A stretch of DNA of 42,158 nt from Actinomadura sp. CNU-125 (GTDB lineage: Bacteria; Actinomycetota; Actinomycetes; Streptosporangiales; Streptosporangiaceae). Both the position numbers and the translations under genes were made by a program. Below the pieces are notes generated by a model that did not search any database, was not told the origin of the DNA, and saw only the letters and a list, made by a program, of their open reading frames with translations. The DNA lies in contig NZ_MKJY01000564.1 of assembly GCF_001942465.1 (NCBI RefSeq), positions 1 to 42,158 on the forward strand, written 5' to 3'. Position 1 is the first letter of the stretch. Each line of letters opens with the position of its first letter. Below, piece by piece: positions 17,239-26,583 of the stretch.

Positions 17239-17340
17239 CCCGGGTAGTCCAATGGGCGCGCCATGTGATGGCCATCCGGGGCGCGGGGCCGTCCGGCCGT
17301 CGCACGGGAATCTTCCGGCCCTTCCGAACGCTGAACCTTT

Positions 17341-17377
17341 ACGGGCGGACGACCGTTCCGTGACGTCCGACGCCCGT
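17341..17377. promoter_or_regulatory. Inverted repeat in the cyanophycinase/ABC1-kinase divergent promoter region
   Basis: ACGGGCG-GACG (17341-17351) pairs with CGTC-CGA-CGCCCGT (17364-17377), leaving a 3-nt bulge and a 12-nt loop. It lies midway in the 183-bp gap between two diverging genes. It could be an operator or an RNA hairpin in the ABC1-kinase leader. Confidence 0.35.
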
Positions 17378-17421
17378 GAGAAGCTGTCATTGGACGCATC
17401 GTCGAACGAGGGACGACCGCC

Positions 17422-18771
17422 GTGAGCGACATTCCCCGCCGCGCGGTGACGCGCACCGCCAAGCTCGCCACCCTGCCGCTCGGCTTCGCCGGGCGGACCG
17501 CACTGGGGTTCGGCAAGCGCACCATCGGGCGGCCCGCCGAGGCCGTCGCGCTGGAGGTGCAGCGCCGCACCGCCGAGCAGCTGTTCGCGGTGCTCGGCGA
17601 GCTCAAGGGCGGCGCGATGAAGGTCGGCCAGCTGCTGTCGATCTTCGAGGCGGGGCTGCCGGAGGAGGTCGCCGGGCCGTTCCGCGCCAGCCTCACCCGG
17701 CTGCAGGAGGCGGCGCCGCCGATGCCCGCCGAGACCACCCACCGCGTCCTCGCCGAAGGGCTCGGGGCGGGCTGGCGCGAGAAGTTCGCCGAGTTCGACG
17801 ACCGCCCGGCCGCCGCCGCGTCCATCGGCCAGGTCCACAAGGCCGTCTGGCACGACGGCCGCACCGTCGCCGTCAAGGTGCAGTACCCGGGCGCCGCGCA
17901 GGCCGTGATGAGCGACTTCGGGCAGATCTCCCGGCTCAGCCGCCTGTTCACGCCGCTGTTCCCCGGCGTCGAGGTCAAGCCCCTGATCGCCGACCTGAAG
18001 AAGCGGCTGGAGAAGGAACTCGACTACGTCGACGAGGCCCGCGCGCAGACCGCCTTCCACGACGCCTACGCAGGCGACCCCGACTTCCTGGTCCCGGCCG
18101 TCGTCGCCCAGTCGGGCAACGTGCTCGTCACCGAATGGCTGGACGGCACCCCCCTCGCCCGGGTCATCTCCGACGGCGACCAGGCCGACCGCGACCGCGC
18201 CGGGCTGCTGCTGTTCCGCTTCCTGCTGTCGGGCCCCGCCCGCTGCGAGATGATCCACATCGACCCGCACCCCGGCAACTTCCGGCTGCTGGACGACGGC
18301 CGCCTCGGCGTCATGGACTTCGGCGGCGCCGCCCGCGTCCCCGCCGAGCTGCAGTGGTCCATCGGGCGGCTGCTGCGGATCGGCACCCTCGGCGACCCCG
18401 ACGCGATCGTCGACGCCCTCTGGGAAGAGGGCTGGCTCTCCGAGGACGCCGAGGTCGACCCCGACGAGGTCGCCGACCTCGTCGCCGCGCTCGCCGCCCC
18501 GTTCGCCGTGGAACGCTTCCGCTACGACCGGGAGTGGATGCGCGAGCAGACCGCGCGCGGGCTCGGCCTGGCCTCCGACATGCGGCCCGGCTCGCTCGCC
18601 CGCCAGTTCCGGCTGCCGCCCCAGTACCTCGCGGTCAGCCGCGCCCTCGCCGGAGGCGGCGGCGTCCTGTGCCAGCTGGAGGCCGAGGGCGCCTACCGCG
18701 CCGAGGCCGAACGGTGGCTCCCCGGTTTCGCCGACGAGGGACCGGACGCCCCCGAGGAGATCACCGCCTGA
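17422..18771 (+). CDS. ABC1/AarF (UbiB-like) atypical kinase-like protein
   Basis: This intact 449-residue protein carries the ABC1-family signatures: GAMKVGQLLS (KxGQ, residues 67-70), the Ala-rich nucleotide loop PAAAASIGQVHKA in place of a glycine-rich loop, VAVKVQYPG, EKELDYVDEARAQ, HIDPHPGNF (catalytic region) and MDFGGAAR (DFG). UbiB/ABC1 proteins are small-molecule-linked ATPases that support quinone or other lipid biosynthesis; in actinomycetes the target is usually unknown. No transmembrane segment is obvious. It starts at GTG 17422 and runs convergently to the siderophore-interacting protein, 9 bp away. Confidence 0.93.
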   Translation: MSDIPRRAVTRTAKLATLPLGFAGRTALGFGKRTIGRPAEAVALEVQRRTAEQLFAVLGELKGGAMKVGQLLSIFEAGLPEEVAGPFRASLTRLQEAAPPMPAETTHRVLAEGLGAGWREKFAEFDDRPAAAASIGQVHKAVWHDGRTVAVKVQYPGAAQAVMSDFGQISRLSRLFTPLFPGVEVKPLIADLKKRLEKELDYVDEARAQTAFHDAYAGDPDFLVPAVVAQSGNVLVTEWLDGTPLARVISDGDQADRDRAGLLLFRFLLSGPARCEMIHIDPHPGNFRLLDDGRLGVMDFGGAARVPAELQWSIGRLLRIGTLGDPDAIVDALWEEGWLSEDAEVDPDEVADLVAALAAPFAVERFRYDREWMREQTARGLGLASDMRPGSLARQFRLPPQYLAVSRALAGGGGVLCQLEAEGAYRAEAERWLPGFADEGPDAPEEITA

Positions 18772-18780
18772 CGCGGGCCG

Positions 18781-19620
18781 TCACGCGAGGGCCCGGGCCT
18801 CTTCCTCCTCGACCTGCTGGTTCCACTCGCGCTTGGACGACTGCCAGCCGTCCTCGTCGCGTCCGAGCCGCCAGTAACCGGAGATCGACAGCCGCTCCAT
18901 CGGCACGCCCCGGTCGACCCGCAGGTACCGCCGGAGCGACTTGACGAAGTTCGCCTCGCCGTGGACGAACGCGTGCACCTCGCCGTCCGGCCACTCCAGC
19001 TTCTGCACGGCCTCCACCAGCAGGTCGCCGACCCGCTCGCCGCCCCGGTAGAGCCACGTGACCTCGACGTCCCCCGGGAGGTCCTGCCGCTCCTCCGGCC
19101 CGGCCACCTCCAGGAACACCCGGGCGGGGGCGCCCGCGGGCAGCCGTCCCAGCGACGCCGCGATGGCCGGCAGGGCGCTCTCGTCCCCGGCCAGCAGGTG
19201 CCAGCCCGCGTCGGCGCCCGGCGCGTAGGCCCCGCCCGGCCCGAGGAACAGCAGCTCGTCGCCCGGCTTCGCGTTCGCGGCCCACGGACCCGCGAAGCCC
19301 TTGTCGCCGTGATGGACGAAGTCGATCGTCAGCTCGCGCGCCTCGCCGTCCCACGCGCGCACCGTGTACGTGCGGGTGACCGGCCACTGCTCGCGCGGGA
19401 ACTCGGCGCGGACCCGCTCCATGTCGAACGGCTCGGGATACTCGACGCCCGGACGCGGGAACTGCAGCTTCACGTAGTGGTCGGTGAACTCGCCCGCGTC
19501 GAACTCCGCGAGCCCGTCGCCGCCGAGCACCACCCGGATCATGTGCGGGGTGAGCCGCTCGGTGCGCAGCACCGTTCCCCGGTTGAGCTTCGGCTTCCTG
19601 CGCGCCGGTTCCGTCGCCAT
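18781..19620 (-). CDS. Siderophore-interacting protein (NAD(P)H-dependent ferric-siderophore reductase family)
   Basis: The intact 279-residue protein follows the SIP/ViuB family: VLRTERLTPHMIRVVLGGDGL, the FAD-binding TRTYTVRAWD (RxYT), DFVHHGDKGFAGPWA, then LAGDESALPAIAASL in the NAD(P)-binding half, and SISGYWRLGRDEDGW at the end. These enzymes reduce Fe(III) in siderophores in the cytoplasm so the iron is released. The ribosome site is GGGAGG. An iron-box dyad lies 30 bp upstream, so repression by an IdeR/DmdR1-type regulator under iron-rich conditions is likely. Confidence 0.95.
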   Translation of the reverse strand: MATEPARRKPKLNRGTVLRTERLTPHMIRVVLGGDGLAEFDAGEFTDHYVKLQFPRPGVEYPEPFDMERVRAEFPREQWPVTRTYTVRAWDGEARELTIDFVHHGDKGFAGPWAANAKPGDELLFLGPGGAYAPGADAGWHLLAGDESALPAIAASLGRLPAGAPARVFLEVAGPEERQDLPGDVEVTWLYRGGERVGDLLVEAVQKLEWPDGEVHAFVHGEANFVKSLRRYLRVDRGVPMERLSISGYWRLGRDEDGWQSSKREWNQQVEEEEARALA

Positions 19621-19649
19621 GCGGCCTCCCGCTGTAGTGGATCAAGCCT

Positions 19650-19665
19650 GTTAGGTAAGCCTAAC
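19650..19665. promoter_or_regulatory. Iron box (IdeR/DmdR1-type operator)
   Basis: GTTAGG-TAAG-CCTAAC is a perfect 6+6 dyad that matches the core of the actinobacterial iron box TTAGGTTAGGCTAACCTAA. It is 30 bp upstream of the siderophore-interacting protein start, where a repressor would block initiation. Confidence 0.75.
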
Positions 19666-19744
19666 TAGCGAAAGGCCCCGATTGTTCCCCCGTGCCCGCC
19701 CAACATCACCCCTGTCCGCCCGGCGCCATTTCCTTTCGAGGGGG

Positions 19745-20896
19745 TCAGCGGGTCGGGGTGCGGGCGCCTCGGGTGCGGGCCACCTCGGCCGCGACGGCCT
19801 CGAACGCGGCCTCGGTCTCGTCGCCGCCCGCGAGGGTGTAGAGGGTGGACTTCACGATCACGACGTCGTGCTCGGGCGACACCCAGATGCGCTGGCCGCC
19901 GAGGCCGTTGGCGGAGAAGTCGCCGTCGTCCTCCAGCCACCACTGGAACCCGTAGCCGTCGTTGAAGGAGGCGGACGGCCGCGTCGACCGCTCCACCCAG
20001 GACGCGGGCACCACCTGACGGCCGTTGGCGCGGCCGTCGTTCAGGTAGAGGAGACCGAAGCGGGCGAAGTCGCGGTCGGTCGCGTAGAAGCAGCAGTAGC
20101 CCATGCTGTTGCCGCTGGAGTCGTTGCCGAGGAACGCCTTTGGCCCCCATCCCGGCCGTCCCCAGATCCTCTCCTGCACGTAGGTGTGGAACGGGACGCC
20201 CGTCGCCTCGGCGACCGTCCAGGCCAGCACGAACGAGTTCATGCTCGTGTACTCGAACCGGGTGCCGGGCTCCCAGCCGCGCTTCTGCTGCTTCGCCAGC
20301 TCCGGCAGCGGGTAGCCGAGACTGGCGGCGACGTGCACGAACGGGACGTTCAGGGTCTCGTCCCATTCGATGCCCGACGACATCCGCAGCAGGTCGCGCA
20401 GCGAGACGCCGTCGAAGCCCGATCCCCGCAGTTCCGGCAGGTACTTGGTGACCGGGTCGTCGATCGAGTCGATGTCGCCGTCGCCGAGCGCGATGCCGAC
20501 CGCCGCGGAGGTGAACGACTTGGCGACCGACCACGACTGGAAGAGGCTCTCGCCGGTGGCCGCGGTGTACCGCTCGAAGACGATGTCCCGCCCGTCCAGG
20601 ACGACGAAGCCCTGCGTGCCCGTCCGGGCCAGGTAGTCGTCGAGAGTGCGCTTCTCGCCGTCGTGGGTGTAGGCGACCGACAGGGGCCGGTACGCCTCCC
20701 GCAGGTCGACGGGGTCGGCCGACGGGAGCAGCGGGTCGAATCCCCGCGCGGGTTCGGCGTCCGCCGCGAGCGGCGCGAAGACCGACGGCGCGAGTGCGGG
20801 CGGCCCCGGATCGGCGGCGGCGGGCGCGGCGGTCAGGGCGAGTGCGGCCGTCACGGCGGCGGGGGCGAGCGCGAACGTCCAAGGCCGGCGGCGCAT
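19745..20896 (-). CDS. Secreted serine hydrolase, beta-lactamase class C family
   Basis: The 383-residue protein begins MRRRPWTFALAPAAVTAALALTAAPAAAD, a Sec signal peptide with likely cleavage at AAA-D. The SxxK motif is SVAK at 123-126. A tyrosine in FEYTSMNS (Tyr216) stands where the YxN motif is expected, here as Y-T-S. GLGGQRIWVSP takes the place of the third (KTG/HxG) motif. Such proteins include D-aminopeptidases, esterases and 6-aminohexanoate-dimer hydrolase-like enzymes, so the substrate is open. It acts outside the cell or at the envelope. Confidence 0.88.
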   Translation of the reverse strand: MRRRPWTFALAPAAVTAALALTAAPAAADPGPPALAPSVFAPLAADAEPARGFDPLLPSADPVDLREAYRPLSVAYTHDGEKRTLDDYLARTGTQGFVVLDGRDIVFERYTAATGESLFQSWSVAKSFTSAAVGIALGDGDIDSIDDPVTKYLPELRGSGFDGVSLRDLLRMSSGIEWDETLNVPFVHVAASLGYPLPELAKQQKRGWEPGTRFEYTSMNSFVLAWTVAEATGVPFHTYVQERIWGRPGWGPKAFLGNDSSGNSMGYCCFYATDRDFARFGLLYLNDGRANGRQVVPASWVERSTRPSASFNDGYGFQWWLEDDGDFSANGLGGQRIWVSPEHDVVIVKSTLYTLAGGDETEAAFEAVAAEVARTRGARTPTR

Positions 20897-21204
20897 GGGA
20901 CCTCCCTGGGGGGCGGGGATCGGCGGGCTGCTCTGATCATGATCGATATTGGACGCCGCGTCGATAGGTCCGGGGGACGAATTTTCGGTACCGGACGTGC
21001 GCGCGCCCGCACGTTCCGGGGCCGTGAGGGATCGTGCATCGGCGCTGTGTAGCGGCGGTGCGCCGGGGAATGTCGTCTCGGCGGACGATCATTCTTCGCG
21101 GTGCGATGCGGCGAGAACGCATTCCTGCGGCGGTTGACCATGTTCGCGAGGATTATTTACGTTCGCGGCAGCTGTGTACTACGTCACACCCTGAGGAGGA
21201 GCGG
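20897..21204. promoter_or_regulatory. 308-bp divergent intergenic region before glpF
   Basis: There is no credible gene here, although an ATG at 21034 is open into glpF. A strong hairpin is made by CCGGA-CGTGCG (20991-21001) and CGCACG-T-TCCGG (21008-21019). A likely glpF promoter is TTGACC (21134-21139) with an AT-rich -10 area near 21154-21162. GTTCGCG occurs twice (21142-21148 and 21161-21167), 19 bp apart, over that -10. This could be a binding site for a glycerol regulator such as GylR, by inference only. GATCATGATC near 20936 is palindromic. Confidence 0.4.
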
Positions 21205-22026
21205 ATGACGACAACACGGCCGAAGGTCCCCGAACTGGCCCGGGAACTGGCCGCGGAGTTCGCCGGCACCATGATCCTCATCCTGTTCGGTCTCGCGGTC
21301 GTCGCGCAGGTCGTGGCGGCCGAGATCGGCGACCACGACAGCATCGCCTGGGCCTGGGGGCTCGCGGTCACCCTGGGCGTCTACGTCTCGGCCCGGATCA
21401 GCGGCGGCCACATCAACCCCGCCGTGACGGTCGCGCTCGCGGTGTTCAAGGGCTTCCCCTGGCGCAAGGTCCTGCCGTTCATCGCCGCGCAGACGCTGGG
21501 CGCGTTCGTCGCGGCGCTGATCGTCCGCTGGAACTACACGGAGGTGCTGCACGCGTTCGACCCCGGCCTGACGCAGAAGTCGCAGTTCGTCTTCTCCACC
21601 ATGCCGGGCAACGGCGAGCTGCCGGTCGGAATGTGGGGCGGGTTCCGCGACCAGGTCATCGGCACGGCGATCCTGCTCTTCCTCGTGCTCGCCCTCACCG
21701 ACCTGCGCAACTCGCCGCCGCTGGCGAACCTGACGCCGTTCGTCATCGGCCTGGTGGTCGTGGCGATCGGGATGGCGTTCGGCACCAACGCCGGCTACGC
21801 GATCAACCCGGCCCGCGACTTCGGCCCGCGCCTCGCGCAGTTCCTCACCGGATACGGGGAGGCGTGGCGAGATCAGTACGGTGATCTCTACTTCTGGGTA
21901 CCGATCGTCGGCCCGCTCATCGGGGGCATCATCGGCGCCGGGCTCTACATCCTGCTCATCGGACGCAACATCCCGCCCGAGGGGCCGGGCGGCGAGGAGC
22001 CCCGGCCCGAGTACGACGTCACCTGA
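21205..22026 (+). CDS. glpF: Glycerol uptake facilitator (aquaglyceroporin, MIP family)
   Basis: The 273-residue membrane protein has six hydrophobic segments and both NPA half-helix motifs: SGGHINPAVTVA (near residues 69-80) and NAGYAINPARDFGPR (near 193-207). The Asp after NPAR is the feature that separates glycerol facilitators from water-only aquaporins. The GAGGAGG ribosome site lies 5 nt before ATG 21205, which rules out the upstream ATG at 21034. It lets glycerol cross the inner membrane, and GlpK then traps it. The glycerol kinase gene follows 30 bp later. Confidence 0.95.
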   Translation: MTTTRPKVPELARELAAEFAGTMILILFGLAVVAQVVAAEIGDHDSIAWAWGLAVTLGVYVSARISGGHINPAVTVALAVFKGFPWRKVLPFIAAQTLGAFVAALIVRWNYTEVLHAFDPGLTQKSQFVFSTMPGNGELPVGMWGGFRDQVIGTAILLFLVLALTDLRNSPPLANLTPFVIGLVVVAIGMAFGTNAGYAINPARDFGPRLAQFLTGYGEAWRDQYGDLYFWVPIVGPLIGGIIGAGLYILLIGRNIPPEGPGGEEPRPEYDVT

Positions 22027-22056
22027 GCCGCCGTCCAGCAGAAAGGGCAGATACCG

Positions 22057-23570
22057 ATGGCCGACTTCGTCGGAGCGCTCGACCAGGGCACGACCAGCAC
22101 CCGCTTCATGATCTTCGACCACGGCGGCAACGAGATCGCCCGCCACCAGCTCGAGCACGAGCAGATCCTGCCCCGGGCGGGCTGGGTCGAGCACAACCCC
22201 ACCGAGATCTGGGAGCGCACCCGCGCGGTCGTCCAGACCACCCTGAACAAGGCTCATCTCGACCACGCCGACCTGGCCGCGTTCGGGATCACCAACCAGC
22301 GCGAGACCACGCTGGTCTGGAACCGCCGCACCGGACGCCCGTACCACAACGCGATCGTGTGGCAGGACACCCGCACCGACCGCATCGCCTCCGCCCTGGA
22401 ACGGGACGGACGGGGCGACGTCATCCGGCACCGCGCGGGCCTGCCCCCGGCGACGTACTTCTCCGGCGGCAAGATCCAGTGGATCCTGGAGAACGTCGAC
22501 GCGTCCGCGAGGCCGCCGAGAAGGGCGACGCCGTCTTCGGGAACATGGACACCTGGGTGCTGTGGAACCTGACCGGGGGCATCGACGGCGGCGTGCACGT
22601 CACCGACGTCACCAACGCGAGCCGCACCATGCTCATGGACCTGGAGACCCTCGACTGGGACGACGAGCTCCTGTCCTTTTTCGGAGTCCCCCGCGCGATG
22701 CTCCCCGAGATCCGCCCGTCGTCGTCGCCCGAGCCGTACGGCGTCACGCGGACGAGCGCGCTGGGCGGCGAGGTGCCCGTGACGGGGATCCTCGGCGACC
22801 AGCAGGCGGCGACCGTCGGGCAGGTGTGCTTCGCGCCCGGCGAGGCCAAGAACACCTACGGCACCGGAAACTTCCTGCTGCTCAACACCGGTGAGGAACT
22901 GGTCAGGTCGCAGGCGGGGATGCTCACGACGGTCTGTTACAAGTTCGGCGATGCCAAGCCCGTGTTCGCCCTGGAGGGGTCGATCGCGGTGACGGGGTCG
23001 GCGGTGCAGTGGCTGCGCGACCAGCTCGGCATCATCTCCGGCGCCGCGCAGTCCGAGGCCCTCGCCCGCCAGGTCGACGACAACGGCGGCGTCTACTTCG
23101 TACCCGCCTTCTCCGGCCTGTTCGCCCCCTACTGGCGCTCCGACGCGCGCGGCGCCATCGTCGGCCTCTCCCGCTTCAACACCAACGCCCACCTCGCCCG
23201 CGCCACCCTCGAATCCATCTGCTACCAGACCCGCGACGTCGTCGAGGCCATGCACGCCGACTCCGGCGTCGACCTCGACGTGCTCAAGGTCGACGGCGGA
23301 GTCACCGCCAACGAACTGGCCATGCAGATGCAGGCCGACATCCTCGGCGTCCCCGTCTCCCGCCCCGTCGTCGCCGAGACCACCGCCCTCGGCGCCGCCT
23401 ACGCCGCCGGTCTCGCCATCGGCTTCTGGAGCACCACCGACGAGCTCCGCCGCAACTGGAACGAGGACAGGCGGTGGGAGCCGTCCTGGAACGAGGAGCG
23501 GCGCGCCGAGGGGTACGCCGGCTGGAAGAAGGCCGTGGAGCGCACCTACGGCTGGGTGGACGTCGACTGA
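22057..23570 (+). CDS. glpK: Glycerol kinase (one frameshift as read)
   Basis: The FGGY-family kinase starts ADFVGALDQGTTSTRFMIFD with the phosphate-1 loop. ITNQRETTLVWNRRTGRPYHNAIVWQDTRT is the substrate region. The second part has GNMDTWVLWNLTGG, LGDQQAATVGQ and KVDGGVTANELAMQMQAD. The frame breaks at about 22505, where GTCGACGCGTCC should read GTCGACGGCGTCC to give ENVDGVREAAE; one missing G repairs it to about 504 residues. It phosphorylates glycerol to glycerol-3-phosphate and forms an operon with glpF. Confidence 0.95.
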
Positions 23571-23586
23571 GCCGTCCGGAGGCGCC

Positions 23587-24576
23587 CTACGGGCGGCCGG
23601 GGAACCGCTCGTCGAACCGCGCGGCGATCTCGTCGAGGGTCCGCAGGATCGCGACGGTCTCGTCCAGCGGCATCAGCGGCGACTCGGTGAGGCCCGCGCG
23701 CAGGCAGCGCGCGACCTCCTCGGCCTGGTAGGTGAAGCCGTGCCCGGGGATGTCCGCGGTGATCTCCTCGGGCGCGGCGCCGGTCCGCCGCACGGTCATC
23801 GCGGACGGGCGGTAGAAGGGCGCCGCGACGTCGACGCGGCCGCGCGTCCCGACCACGGTGGCGGTGTGCGGGGAGTTCCCGACGAGCCCGCAGTGCAGCA
23901 GCGCGATCGCGCCGGACTCGTAGCCGAACATGATGCCGGTGTTGGCGTCCACGCCGGTCGGCGCGGGGCTCGCGGCGACCTGCACGGTCGCGGGCGGGCC
24001 GAGCAGCGGCCAGGTGAACGACACCGGGTAGCAGCCGAGGTCGAGCAGCGCGCCGCCGCCGAGGTCCGGCGACCACTGCCGGTGGGACGCGTCGAACTCG
24101 GCCGCGACGGAGAAGTCCGCGTGCACGGACGTCACCTCGCCGATCGCGCCGTCCGCGACGAGTTCGCGCAGGCGCCGGACGAGCGGGTTGAACCGCGTCC
24201 ACATGCCCTCCATGGCGAACACGCCGTGCTCGCGGGCGACGGCGGCGAGCTTCTCGGCGTCGTCGGCGGACGTGGTGAGCGGCTTCTCCACGAGCACGGC
24301 CCGGCCCGCCTCCATGCACAGCCGGGCGGGCTCGAAGTGCATGGGATGCGGGGTGGCGACGTAGACGACGTCGACGCCGTCGTCGGCGGCGAGATCGGCG
24401 TAGGAGCCGTGCGCGCGGGGGATCGCGTACCGCTCGGCGAACGCCGTCGCCGAGCCTTCCGAACGCGACCCCACGGCGGCCACCTCGTGGCCGGGCAGGA
24501 GGAGCAGGTCCTCCGTGAATGTCGCGGCTATGCCGCCCGTCCCGAGAATGCCCCAGCGCACCGTTGATCCCGCCAT
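23587..24576 (-). CDS. Gfo/Idh/MocA-family oxidoreductase
   Basis: The intact 329-residue protein has an N-terminal NAD(P) Rossmann fold (RWGILGTGGIAATFTEDLL) and the family's EKPLTTSADDAEKL motif near residue 95. The C-terminal alpha/beta domain contains GGGALLDLGCYPVSF, with the Asp-x-x-x-Y pattern of the active site. It probably oxidises or reduces a sugar or polyol, or acts like a trans-1,2-dihydrobenzene-1,2-diol dehydrogenase. The substrate is not known. It is convergent with glpK, 16 bp away, with no clear terminator between. Confidence 0.9.
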   Translation of the reverse strand: MAGSTVRWGILGTGGIAATFTEDLLLLPGHEVAAVGSRSEGSATAFAERYAIPRAHGSYADLAADDGVDVVYVATPHPMHFEPARLCMEAGRAVLVEKPLTTSADDAEKLAAVAREHGVFAMEGMWTRFNPLVRRLRELVADGAIGEVTSVHADFSVAAEFDASHRQWSPDLGGGALLDLGCYPVSFTWPLLGPPATVQVAASPAPTGVDANTGIMFGYESGAIALLHCGLVGNSPHTATVVGTRGRVDVAAPFYRPSAMTVRRTGAAPEEITADIPGHGFTYQAEEVARCLRAGLTESPLMPLDETVAILRTLDEIAARFDERFPGRP

Positions 24577-24692
24577 GGGTTGATCGTAACGGCGAAAAAC
24601 CCCCTGTTCGAGCAGAGGTCCTGTCGGAGACGTCGATGCCGACTTAACATCAAGTGACAGAGAGTAGTGCTTCAACTCCGGAGGGAAATCGC

Positions 24693-25613
24693 ATGCTCGG
24701 ACGTCTCGGCACGATCGGCCTCGTCTCCACCGCACTGCTCGCCGCCCCGTCCGCAGCCGCGGCCGGACCGGTGCACCCCGGAACGGCGCACCCCGGAACG
24801 GCGCACCCCGAACCAGTACGACCCGGGAGCGTCCTGGCGAAAACCGTGGAGGGCGTGCTCGGCGGGCACGCCGCGGTCGACTTCACGGGCATCGTGGCGC
24901 TGGACAACTGCTCGGGCTCGCTGGTGCGCGGCCCGCGGTCCCGTGACGGCGACCCGGCCCTGGTGCTGACGAACGGGCACTGCCTGGACTCCGGGACGCC
25001 CGCGGCGGGCGAGGTGATCGTCGACCGGCCGGTCGCGCGGACGTTCACGCTGCTCGACCGGTCCGGCCGCGGCGACCTCGGCACGCTGCGCGCGACCGGC
25101 CTCGAATACGCGACGATGACCGGCACCGACGTCGCCGTCTACCGGCTGGGGGCGTCCTACGCCGAGGTCGAACGGCGCTACGGCGTCCCGGCCCTGCGCC
25201 TGTCGGCGGAGCGGCCGCGGGACGGCGCCCGGATCCACGTCGTGTCCGGGTACTGGCGCAGGACGTACTCGTGCGCGATCGACACGACGGTGTACCGCCT
25301 CCGTGAGGCGGAGTGGACCTGGCGGGACTCGATCCGCTACACGTCCGGCTGCCGGACGATCGGCGGGACGTCGGGCTCCCCGGTGATCGACGCCCGCACC
25401 GGACGGGTCGTCGCCGTCAACAACACCGCGAACGAGGACGGCGGGCGCTGCCTCCTCGACAACCCGTGCGAGGTCGGCCGGGACGGGCGGATCACCGTCC
25501 GGCGCGGGGCGTCGTACGCGCAGCAGACGTACGAGCTCGCCCGCTGCCTGGGCGCGCGCAGCGACGTCGTCGTCGGCGGGGACTGCGCGCTGCCCGAGCC
25601 CGCCGGGACGTGA
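24693..25613 (+). CDS. Secreted trypsin-like serine protease
   Basis: The 306-residue protein opens with a signal peptide (MLGRLGTIGLVSTALLAAPSAAAAG). Two copies of HPGTA plus a third degenerate one follow (residues 28-42). The chymotrypsin-fold triad is visible as His96 in LTNGHCLD, Asp146 in GTDVAVY and Ser227 in GGTSGSPV. Paired cysteines (CSGS/GHC, SCAID/SGC, CLLDNPC, CLG/DC) suit an exported enzyme with disulfides. It starts at ATG 24693 behind GGAGGG. The target is unknown; similar proteins are common and non-essential in actinomycetes. Confidence 0.9.
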   Translation: MLGRLGTIGLVSTALLAAPSAAAAGPVHPGTAHPGTAHPEPVRPGSVLAKTVEGVLGGHAAVDFTGIVALDNCSGSLVRGPRSRDGDPALVLTNGHCLDSGTPAAGEVIVDRPVARTFTLLDRSGRGDLGTLRATGLEYATMTGTDVAVYRLGASYAEVERRYGVPALRLSAERPRDGARIHVVSGYWRRTYSCAIDTTVYRLREAEWTWRDSIRYTSGCRTIGGTSGSPVIDARTGRVVAVNNTANEDGGRCLLDNPCEVGRDGRITVRRGASYAQQTYELARCLGARSDVVVGGDCALPEPAGT

Positions 25614-25634
25614 CGGGCGGCCGCGCCGGTCCGC

Positions 25635-26531
25635 TCACCCTTCGGCGAGCAGCCCGGCGCGGAGCTTGTCCAGGGTGCCGCGCAGCAGCCGCGAGACGTG
25701 CATCTGCGACAGGCCGATCTGCTCGGCGATCTGCGTCTGCGTCTTGTTGCCGAAGAAGCGCAGCAGCACGATCGTGCGCTCCCGCTCGGGCAGTTCGTCG
25801 AGGAGCGGGCCGAGCGCGTGGCCGTCGATGAAGGCGTCCAGCGCCGGATCCTCCGAGCCGAGGTACTCGCCGACGGAGCCGCCGGTGTCGCCGCTCTGGC
25901 CGCCGTCCGCCGGGGCCTCCAGGGACAGCGGGCGGTAGGCGTCGCAGGCGACCAGCACCTCGACGGTCTCCTCCTCGGTGATCTCCATCAGCCCGGCGAT
26001 CTCCCGGGTCGTGGGGGAGCGGCCGTGGTCGCGGGTGAAGTCCTGGACGGTGCGCTGCAGCACCGGCCGCAGCTCCTGGATGCGGCGCGACACCCGCAGT
26101 CCCCAGGTCTTGTCCCGGAAGTGCCGTTTCACCTCCCCGGTGACCACGGGGTAGGCGTAGGTGACGAACCGGTCGCCCACGTCGGGGTCGAACCGGTTGA
26201 TGGCCTTGACGAGGCCCAGGTAGGCCACCTGCAGCAGGTCGTCCATCGGCTCGCCGCGGCCGGCGTACCGGCGCGCCACCCCGCGGACGAGCGCCGCGTG
26301 CAGGTCGACGATCCGGGCGCGGAGCCGCTCGCGGCGGGGATCGCCTTCGGGGAGCCCGTTCATCTCCGCGAGCAGGAGCTCGGCCTGCCCGTCGTCGGAG
26401 CGCCCGGGGGCGCGCCGCGCGCGGGCGGCCAGGGGGACGGGCGTGGGCGCGGGCCGGCCGGGGAGCGGGGAGTCCGTCGTGTTCTCCTCTGTTCGCTCCG
26501 CATGGTGGAGGAGGGTCGGAGCCGACGTCAT
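25635..26531 (-). CDS. RNA polymerase sigma factor, SigB/SigF (general stress) family
   Basis: This 298-residue sigma factor has region 2 (DDLLQVAYLGLVKAINRFDPDVGDRF, then YAYPVVTGEVKRHFRDKTWGLRVSR), region 3 (ELRPVLQRTVQDFTRDHGRSPTTREIAGLMEI) and region 4 with helix-turn-helix (TQTQIAEQIGLSQMHVSRLLRGTLDKLR). The order and spacing are those of SigB/SigF/WhiG-like group 3 factors used in stress and development. The first 60 residues are Pro/Arg-rich and not conserved. It starts at 26531 behind GGAGA. No anti-sigma factor of the RsbW type is next to it, so its control is not visible. A possible self-recognised promoter lies upstream. Confidence 0.93.
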   Translation of the reverse strand: MTSAPTLLHHAERTEENTTDSPLPGRPAPTPVPLAARARRAPGRSDDGQAELLLAEMNGLPEGDPRRERLRARIVDLHAALVRGVARRYAGRGEPMDDLLQVAYLGLVKAINRFDPDVGDRFVTYAYPVVTGEVKRHFRDKTWGLRVSRRIQELRPVLQRTVQDFTRDHGRSPTTREIAGLMEITEEETVEVLVACDAYRPLSLEAPADGGQSGDTGGSVGEYLGSEDPALDAFIDGHALGPLLDELPERERTIVLLRFFGNKTQTQIAEQIGLSQMHVSRLLRGTLDKLRAGLLAEG

Positions 26532-26583
26532 CAGGGAGGTCTCCTTCGAGCACGGGGCAGAGGGGGCGTTTGCTCCGCTCCCA

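Noticed and set aside
21034..21204. N-terminal extension of glpF from ATG 21034
   Set aside because: The extension is not hydrophobic or conserved, and GAGGAGG with correct spacing marks ATG 21205.
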